A stretch of DNA of 38,861 nucleotides from Pseudomonadota bacterium (GTDB taxonomy: Bacteria > Pseudomonadota > Gammaproteobacteria > Burkholderiales > Thiobacillaceae): NCBI GenBank assembly GCA_021784115.1, contig JAJXTE010000010.1, positions 1 to 38,861 of the forward strand, in the 5' to 3' direction. The position numbers and the translations under genes were made by a program. Positions 33,394-38,861 of the stretch are shown in pieces. The first letter of the stretch is position 1, and each line of letters begins with the position of its first letter. The notes under the pieces were generated by a model. That model saw only the letters and a list, made by a program, of their open reading frames with translations, was not told where the DNA came from and did not search any database.

Positions 33394-36138
33394 GTGAAAG
33401 CGGAGACCACCCCAAGACTCAGCCTCAAACCTGCCGTCCTGGCGCCACTGGCGCTGGCGCTGGTCGTGCTGGTCATAGGCCTTTTAGGCGGCTACTGGAG
33501 CCACGCGAAGGCGGACGAGGGGCGCGAAGTATGGGTGTCCGGCATTCTTGCGACCGTGCTCGGCGGTGGTCTGTTCGGGGTTTTCTATGCGCTCACCCGG
33601 CGGGTGGAGATGCGGCTTGCCTTGTCCCAGGCCGAACTGAGGAAAAGTGAAGCGCGGTTCCGCATGCTGGTCGAGAGTTCGAGCGACTTCATCTGGGAAG
33701 TGGACGCCCGCGGAACCTACACGTATGTCAGTCCGACGATCCGCGAGCTGCTGGGCTATGCGCCCGAGGAAGTGATCGGCAGAACGCCATTCGATCTGAT
33801 GCCTGCCGGCGAGGCGGAGCGCGTACGCACTGTGTTCAATGGAATCGTGGCATCGCGACAATCCGGATTCGGCATCGAAAACGTCAACTGCCACAAGGAT
33901 GGTCATGAGGTGGTGCTCGAAACCAACGCCGTGCCCATTTTCGGGCCGACCGGAGAGCTTGTCGGGTACCGCGGCATGGATCGCGATATCACCACGCGCA
34001 AACAGGTTGAGCGGGCCCTGCGCAAGAGCCAGGAAAACCTCGCCGAAGCGCAGCGCATCGCCAACCTGGGTAGCTGGGAATGGGATATCGTCAAGGGCGA
34101 CCTGCACTGGTCCGACGGCATCTACCGCACGTTCGGCCTGTCGCCGGAAAGTCTCGGCGCGACCTACGCGACGTTTCTCCAGCGCGTTCATGCCGATGAC
34201 CGCACCCGGGTCCAGCAGGCCGTCAAGGAGGCGCTCGAGAACGGCAAGCCTTATGGCATCGATCACCGGATCGTGCGCCCGGACGGTTCGGAGCGAGTGG
34301 TCCAGGAGCGGGGGGAGGTCACGTACGACGCAAATGGACACGCCGTTCGCATGGTCGGGACGGTGCAGGACATCACCGATCAGAAGCTTGCCGAAGTGCG
34401 GCTGCACCAGGCGGCCAAGGTGTTCGAGAACACCAGCGAAGGCGTCATGATCACCGGCGCGGACCAGCGCATCGTGGCGGTCAACCAGGCTTTCACACGC
34501 ATAACGGGTTATGGCGAAGACGAGGTCAGGGGCTGCGAACCGAAGATGCTGCGATCCGGGCGGCACCATGACGACTACTACCGTCAGATGTGGGATGCGA
34601 TCAAAACGACCGGTCGCTGGCAAGGCGAAATCTGGAACCGACGCAAGGACGGGGTGGAGTATCCGGAGTGGCTCAACATCAGCGTGGTGCGCGACGACGC
34701 CGGCACGATCATCAACTACATCGGCGTCTTCTCGGACATCACCTCGATCAAGGAAGCCCAGGACAAACTCGAGTACACGGCCCATCACGACGCGCTCACG
34801 GGGCTGCCGAACCGGCTGCTGTTCCGCGACCGCATGGAGCAGGCCCTGGCCATGGGGCGCAGGACTGGCGGAGGCGTGGCATTGCTGTTCGTCGACCTGG
34901 ACCGGTTCAAGGTAATCAACGACACCCTGGGTCATGAGGCGGGCGACTTGTTGCTGCAAGAGGTTGCGAAACGCCTGGTCAGCTGCATGCGCGAGGAAGA
35001 TACCGTGGCGCGCATGGGCGGCGACGAGTTCGTCGTGATCCAGCGGGGTATCGACCAGCCCGACGATGCCGCCCTGTTGGCGACCAGAATACTGGCGGAA
35101 GTCAACCGCCCCCTGTCTGTGGCGGGTCACGAAATCGTGGCAGGCCTCAGCATAGGCATCAGCCTGTATCCGCAGGATGGAGAAGATGTCAGCGCCTTGC
35201 TGAAAAATGCCGATGCCGCGATGTACCGGGCAAAGGATAAAGGGCGAAATGGCTACCAGTATTATTCCAACGAAATGAACGCGGCGGGGCTTGAGCGCCT
35301 GGAACTGGAAAGCGATCTGCGCCAGGCGCTTCAGCGGGGCGAGCTGCGGGTCCATTACCAGCCCCAGGCCGATCTTGCGAGCGGGCGGATCGTCGGCGCG
35401 GAAGCGCTCGTGCGCTGGCAGCACGCGTCCCGCGGGGTGATTTCGCCGAGCGTGTTCATTCCGCTCGCAGAGGACAACGGCATGATCGGCGAGATAGGCG
35501 AATGGGTTCTCGATACCGCGTGCGCCGATGCCAAGGCCTGGCAGCTGGCGGGCCTGCCGCCGCTGCGGGTGGCGGTAAACGTCTCGGGACGCCAGATCGG
35601 CAACGATCATGTGGCAGAAAAGATCGCAGCCGCTCTGAAGGATACGGGCCTCGACCCGCAATTCCTGGAGATCGAAGTCACGGAAAGCGTGGTCATGCAG
35701 GATGCCGCCCGCGCCATTTCGACGCTGAACACTCTCCAGGAAATGGGTGTCACGCTGGCGATCGACGATTTCGGTACCGGCTACTCCTCGTTGAGCTACT
35801 TGAAACGCTTCCCGATCAACAAGCTCAAGATCGACAAATCTTTCATAGACGGCGTGCTGGACGACCCGGATGACGCCGCGATTGCCCTGGCCATCATCGC
35901 CATGGCACACAGCCTGCGCCATACCGTCATTGCCGAAGGGGTCGAAACCGAAGCACAGGCCGACTTTCTGCGCGCCCACGGTTGCGACGAAATCCAGGGC
36001 TATCTGTTCAGCCGTCCTTTGCCGGCGGACCAGTTTGCCGAATTTCTCAGGGACGTATCCCCACCCGCAGTGCCAACCGCGCCCGAATCCGGCCTGTCGG
36101 CCGGCGGGGCCGAACGGCCCGCCAACTGCCCCGCATGA
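33394..36138 (+). CDS. Membrane PAS-PAS-PAS-GGDEF-EAL cyclic di-GMP protein
   Basis: 914 residues from GTG 33394. Two N-terminal membrane helices (about 15-35 and 48-72), then three PAS domains (about 85-205, 213-335, 345-460), GGDEF (about 470-630) and EAL (about 640-895). The cyclase motif is intact GGDEF (542-546), with the inhibitory RxxD five residues before it (REED). The EAL domain has GAEALVRW (E670), DDFGTGYSS, KIDKSFI and VIAEGVET, all phosphodiesterase residues. It could make or break c-di-GMP depending on PAS input. It is the only such gene in the window and shares a second messenger with RpfG. The start is uncertain: the next in-frame choices are ATG 33322 and ATG 33262. No ligand for the PAS domains is evident. 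Confidence 0.9.
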   Translation: MKAETTPRLSLKPAVLAPLALALVVLVIGLLGGYWSHAKADEGREVWVSGILATVLGGGLFGVFYALTRRVEMRLALSQAELRKSEARFRMLVESSSDFIWEVDARGTYTYVSPTIRELLGYAPEEVIGRTPFDLMPAGEAERVRTVFNGIVASRQSGFGIENVNCHKDGHEVVLETNAVPIFGPTGELVGYRGMDRDITTRKQVERALRKSQENLAEAQRIANLGSWEWDIVKGDLHWSDGIYRTFGLSPESLGATYATFLQRVHADDRTRVQQAVKEALENGKPYGIDHRIVRPDGSERVVQERGEVTYDANGHAVRMVGTVQDITDQKLAEVRLHQAAKVFENTSEGVMITGADQRIVAVNQAFTRITGYGEDEVRGCEPKMLRSGRHHDDYYRQMWDAIKTTGRWQGEIWNRRKDGVEYPEWLNISVVRDDAGTIINYIGVFSDITSIKEAQDKLEYTAHHDALTGLPNRLLFRDRMEQALAMGRRTGGGVALLFVDLDRFKVINDTLGHEAGDLLLQEVAKRLVSCMREEDTVARMGGDEFVVIQRGIDQPDDAALLATRILAEVNRPLSVAGHEIVAGLSIGISLYPQDGEDVSALLKNADAAMYRAKDKGRNGYQYYSNEMNAAGLERLELESDLRQALQRGELRVHYQPQADLASGRIVGAEALVRWQHASRGVISPSVFIPLAEDNGMIGEIGEWVLDTACADAKAWQLAGLPPLRVAVNVSGRQIGNDHVAEKIAAALKDTGLDPQFLEIEVTESVVMQDAARAISTLNTLQEMGVTLAIDDFGTGYSSLSYLKRFPINKLKIDKSFIDGVLDDPDDAAIALAIIAMAHSLRHTVIAEGVETEAQADFLRAHGCDEIQGYLFSRPLPADQFAEFLRDVSPPAVPTAPESGLSAGGAERPANCPA

Positions 36139-36224
36139 CCCCAGCAGAAGATCTGCAACAGGCACGCCAAATGGCGCGGCGGCTCAGGTGGTGCATCGCA
36201 TGCCATGGGGGCCCCTACGACTAA
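36135..36224 (+). CDS. Possible 29-residue ORF coupled to the c-di-GMP gene
   Basis: ATG at 36135 overlaps the TGA of the preceding gene as ATGA. It encodes 29 residues, ending RWCIACHGGPYD, with a CxxCH motif typical of c-type haem sites but far too short and without a signal peptide for a cytochrome. No ribosome site is visible, so re-initiation would be needed. This may be chance. Confidence 0.25.
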   Translation: MTPAEDLQQARQMARRLRWCIACHGGPYD

Positions 36225-36328
36225 AGTTGTATATCGATCCTTCAATCTGTGTTCTAGGCTGATCGCATAGTCCACGTGGAGCAGGCTTCGCGTGGCCCTT
36301 CCGACCACAAGACCCTTGGAGGCGCGAT

Positions 36329-38518
36329 ATGCCCAAGTCCGATGCAGGGAATCGCAGGCCCGGTTATTCGATTGAGCTTCAGGCCGGGGAGATCGTGCAG
36401 CGTGGCCGGCCGATCGTCATCAGCGCCGTCGCAGCGGTGTCGCCCGAGGCCTGTCGCGGCGTCTCGGTGGCGGGCCAGCGCGTCAATGTCAGGCCTCTTT
36501 CCGATGGCAGGACGGCCGAGGTCGACACGTCGACGCTTCCGGTCGGCCCGCACCGCTTGCGCGTGGACGAGCTGTGGTCCAAGCGCTCGGGAAAACGGCT
36601 GCCCGACAACGACATCCCGTTCGTCATCGTGGACACCGCCGCGCCGCTGCCGCGTGACGTGACCGTCCAGCATGCGGTGCGGCTGCGCTTCGACGATCTC
36701 GATGTCAGCCGCTCCCGCCTGAGCGGGCCCTGCGAAGCAGGCATGGTCGAGGTGTTCAAGGCGGAGCACCGCACGACGCGCAAGCCGGTACAGCTGGCGT
36801 TCGATTCCCAGGGCAAGCGCTTTGACATCGACCGCGCATTCGCCGAACTCGCGCAGCGCCGGTTCAAGGTGTACGGCAAAGTGCACCCGGCGCTGTACGC
36901 GCGGGTCAAGGCGGAGAAGCCGGGCGGCGCGATTCCGGTCGCGGTGTGGTTGCGCACGCCCGAGTTCGAGCTTCCGGACAAGCCGGTCAAAGGCGCGGTG
37001 CGCCGCCGGCCTCCAGCCGAAGCCAAGGCGCGCGAGGCCTGGAAAGCGGCGACAGGCCGATTCGCCGAGGTGGCGGCGCGCCACGGCATGAAGGTCGTCC
37101 GCGTCGATAGCAGCGCCCCGCTGGTCTTCGGAATCGTGTCTGCCGCCGGCGTGGCCGAACTGGCTGCCAGCGGCGAAGTCGCCGCAATATTCCTGCACCA
37201 GACCGAGGGCTTCGACGACCTCGGCAACTCGATTGCAATCGCCAACGCCGACGACGCCCACACTGCCGGCTTTACCGGCACCGGCATCAACGTGGCCGTG
37301 TATGAGCAGGGCCCGGACGACACGAGCAACCTGGATATCGACGATCAGTTCGACAGCAGTCCCAGTACGAGCCAGCATTCGCGCCACACTCACGGGATCA
37401 TCAAAAATATCGAGCGCAATGCGCCGCATGGCCACGCACCCGACTGCAACCTGCATTCGGCCAACAGCTACGATCTGGACGCGCTCCGCTGGGCGGTGGA
37501 GGACCGCGGCTGTACCGTGATCAGCCAGAGCTTCCACCGCGACGCCGAGCAGACTTCGTCGGGCCTGTCGTTCGATGACGTCTACAAGGACCACCTGGCG
37601 CTGCACTGGCCCTACCCCTCGATCTGCGAGGCAGCCGGCAACGGCGTGGACACCGAATTCGTCAACCACAAGGGCTTCAACCGACTGACCGTTGGCAACC
37701 ACAACGACGCGGCCGACGCCATGGCGTCGGACTCAGTGTTCCGCAACCCTGCTTCGTCACACGGCGACCGCGAACTGCCTGAGATCGCCGCCAACGGCAC
37801 CGGCGTCACCGCCGTGGGCCTGACCCTCGGCGGTACCAGCATGGCGGCGCCGGCCGTGGCCGGGGGCGTGGCGCTCATTCAGCAGGCCAACGCGACCCTG
37901 CGTTCGTGGCCCGAGGGTTGCCGCGCGATCATGATGGCCGCCGCCTGGCGCAACCCCGCCGGCGGCACGTGGCGGGCCGACGTGGTGGCGGGCGTCGACG
38001 CAGCCGATGGCGCCGGCGCGATCGACACCTACGCGGCGGTGCAGATTGCCCGCGCACGGCGCGGCCGCAACAATACCCCCGCGCGCCGCGGCTGGGACGT
38101 GGGCACCGTGGTGTCGGCCGACATCGGCGCCGACGGCTTCACCACCTACGTCTACCGCATCAGCGTGCCGCGCCTGGTGTTCTCGCCCACCGTGAAGGTC
38201 GCGCTGGCGTGGGATTCGAAGATCACGACGCTCAGCTTCCTGGGCATCACGCTGCCAATCGCATCGACCCTGGCGGTCGATCTGGACGTGCATGTGCGAG
38301 ACGCCAGCGGTGCGACCGTGGCCACCAGCGCGTCGTGGGACAACAGCTACGAGATCGCCGAGTTCGCGGCCCGGCGCGGGGAAACCTACGAGATCCGCAT
38401 CCGGCGCTGGTCGGGAACGGACAACGTGTGGTTCGGCGTGGCCTGGGAGGTGCGCGGGGTCAACTTCGTGATCGACCGGTTGGCCGAGGCTACGCATATT
38501 CAACTGGGGCCGCGCTGA
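36329..38518 (+). CDS. Subtilisin-like (S8 family) protease with altered catalytic residues
   Basis: 729 residues. The protease core (about 300-590) has the nucleophile loop LGGTSMAAPAVAGG with S504, oxyanion Asn in CEAAGNGVD (N438), and a His block HSRHTHGIIKNI (H353/H355). The Asp position, normally in a VAVIDTG-like strand, reads INVAVYEQGPDD, so E326 stands where Asp is expected. The Pro/Ala-rich N-terminal half (1-300) is a long prodomain or unknown module. A C-terminal domain (about 620-725) resembles a P/jelly-roll-type beta domain (LAVDLDVHVRDASGATV, YEIRIRRWSG). No signal peptide is apparent. GGAGG six bases before the ATG at 36329 is strong. Target and activity are unknown; it may be inactive or use Glu. 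Confidence 0.75.
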   Translation: MPKSDAGNRRPGYSIELQAGEIVQRGRPIVISAVAAVSPEACRGVSVAGQRVNVRPLSDGRTAEVDTSTLPVGPHRLRVDELWSKRSGKRLPDNDIPFVIVDTAAPLPRDVTVQHAVRLRFDDLDVSRSRLSGPCEAGMVEVFKAEHRTTRKPVQLAFDSQGKRFDIDRAFAELAQRRFKVYGKVHPALYARVKAEKPGGAIPVAVWLRTPEFELPDKPVKGAVRRRPPAEAKAREAWKAATGRFAEVAARHGMKVVRVDSSAPLVFGIVSAAGVAELAASGEVAAIFLHQTEGFDDLGNSIAIANADDAHTAGFTGTGINVAVYEQGPDDTSNLDIDDQFDSSPSTSQHSRHTHGIIKNIERNAPHGHAPDCNLHSANSYDLDALRWAVEDRGCTVISQSFHRDAEQTSSGLSFDDVYKDHLALHWPYPSICEAAGNGVDTEFVNHKGFNRLTVGNHNDAADAMASDSVFRNPASSHGDRELPEIAANGTGVTAVGLTLGGTSMAAPAVAGGVALIQQANATLRSWPEGCRAIMMAAAWRNPAGGTWRADVVAGVDAADGAGAIDTYAAVQIARARRGRNNTPARRGWDVGTVVSADIGADGFTTYVYRISVPRLVFSPTVKVALAWDSKITTLSFLGITLPIASTLAVDLDVHVRDASGATVATSASWDNSYEIAEFAARRGETYEIRIRRWSGTDNVWFGVAWEVRGVNFVIDRLAEATHIQLGPR

Positions 38519-38861
38519 GCCTGGCGAAAAGGCATTTTGCCCGCACCGCCTCGATGACATGCTGTGACGCCGGGTCGACAGGAATCGACTTCAGTGCCAC
38601 AGCCTGGGCCGGTCCGGGATGGCGGCGGTCAACTCAACTCGATCAGCAGGCAATTGTCATCGCCTGCCGTCGACGGCCTGTTGAGCGAGAGAAAGCGGCC
38701 GATCAACGAGTCCTTGACCGCTAGGCGCCTGGTGCGTCCGGTTGAAGGGATGGCCGGGCGTGCAAGCCATACGGTTACGAACGGCAAGTGATGCGATTCG
38801 CATCAGGCGCGCCGCGTCGAATACCCTCATTCGGGCAGTCCACAACCGGCTCGAAAGTGAC
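38519..38861. other. Right-edge stretch without a supported gene
   Basis: The minus strand has a 52-codon frame from a TTG at 38785-38787 to a TGA at 38629-38631, reading LARPAIPSTGRTRRLAVKDS then LIGRFLSLNRPSTAGDDNC. It has no ribosome site and no recognised family. The plus strand has a 75-residue frame (38564-38791) of the same weak quality. I would not call either as a gene. Confidence 0.4.

Noticed and set aside
33484-36165. 893-codon open frame antisense to the PAS-GGDEF-EAL gene
   Set aside because: No domain is recognisable, the sense strand has clear motifs throughout, and such long antisense frames are common in GC-rich genes.
38564-38791. 75-codon plus-strand frame at the right edge
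   Set aside because: No ribosome site, no family, and an equally open antisense frame; composition gives no support.

Overview
This high-GC window encodes mostly housekeeping and accessory functions of a proteobacterium. It has a form II RuBisCO with its LysR regulator and CbbQ/CbbO activase, a high-potential iron-sulfur protein, a TusE/DsrC-family protein, a RegB/RegA redox two-component system, and betaproteobacterial-type purine genes. Together these suggest an autotrophic, probably sulfur-oxidising betaproteobacterium of the Thiobacillus kind. That assignment is inferred from gene content; no rRNA or other taxonomic marker is present.

Layout. 1-2.1 kb: the tail of an unknown gene, an inverted-repeat element, then regA and regB on the minus strand. 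2.1-6.2 kb: a copper island, with an OprC/NosA-type TonB receptor on minus, divergent from an outer-membrane-like protein and a PCuAC copper chaperone on plus. 6.2-8.4 kb: argB, an EVE-domain protein and a TauE/SafE permease. 8.4-13.1 kb: a complete DSF quorum-sensing set, with rpfF on plus converging on rpfG-rpfC on minus. 13.2-21.4 kb: purine synthesis genes (purC, purM-purN, purE-purK) mixed with a DUF3530 hydrolase, a PerM/AI-2E permease whose frame runs without a stop into purC, two tandem DUF3108 genes and a DUF192 gene. 21.5-22.9 kb: a DUF486 protein, a Tat-exported HiPIP and a convergent tusE. 23.0-26.1 kb: a gene-poor stretch, a frame-disrupted molbindin not visible as any single open frame, then modA-modB-modC. 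26.1-27.3 kb: a HugZ-like flavin-binding protein, a possible gene remnant and a Cys-rich rhodanese. 27.5-33.1 kb: cbbR divergent from cbbM-cbbQ-cbbO. 33.4-38.5 kb: a PAS-GGDEF-EAL protein, a possible coupled mini-ORF and a diverged subtilisin-like protease. The last 340 bases hold no gene I can support.

How the genes could work together. RpfF makes a fatty-acid signal, RpfC senses it, and RpfG (HD-GYP) degrades cyclic di-GMP; the GGDEF-EAL protein could act on the same second messenger. RegBA is the classic redox regulator of carbon fixation in purple bacteria, so it may link electron-carrier state to the cbb genes 26 kb away. The copper, molybdenum and HiPIP genes fit a respiratory metabolism with copper and molybdenum enzymes.

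Most noteworthy: (1) the perM-purC continuous frame; (2) the shattered molbindin before modA; (3) an RpfC with an additional pseudo-receiver; (4) a MerR-like promoter geometry in front of the copper receptor; (5) a subtilase with Glu at the catalytic Asp position; (6) a DsrC-family protein with only the last of the two C-terminal cysteines. No wholly new multi-gene system was identified with confidence.
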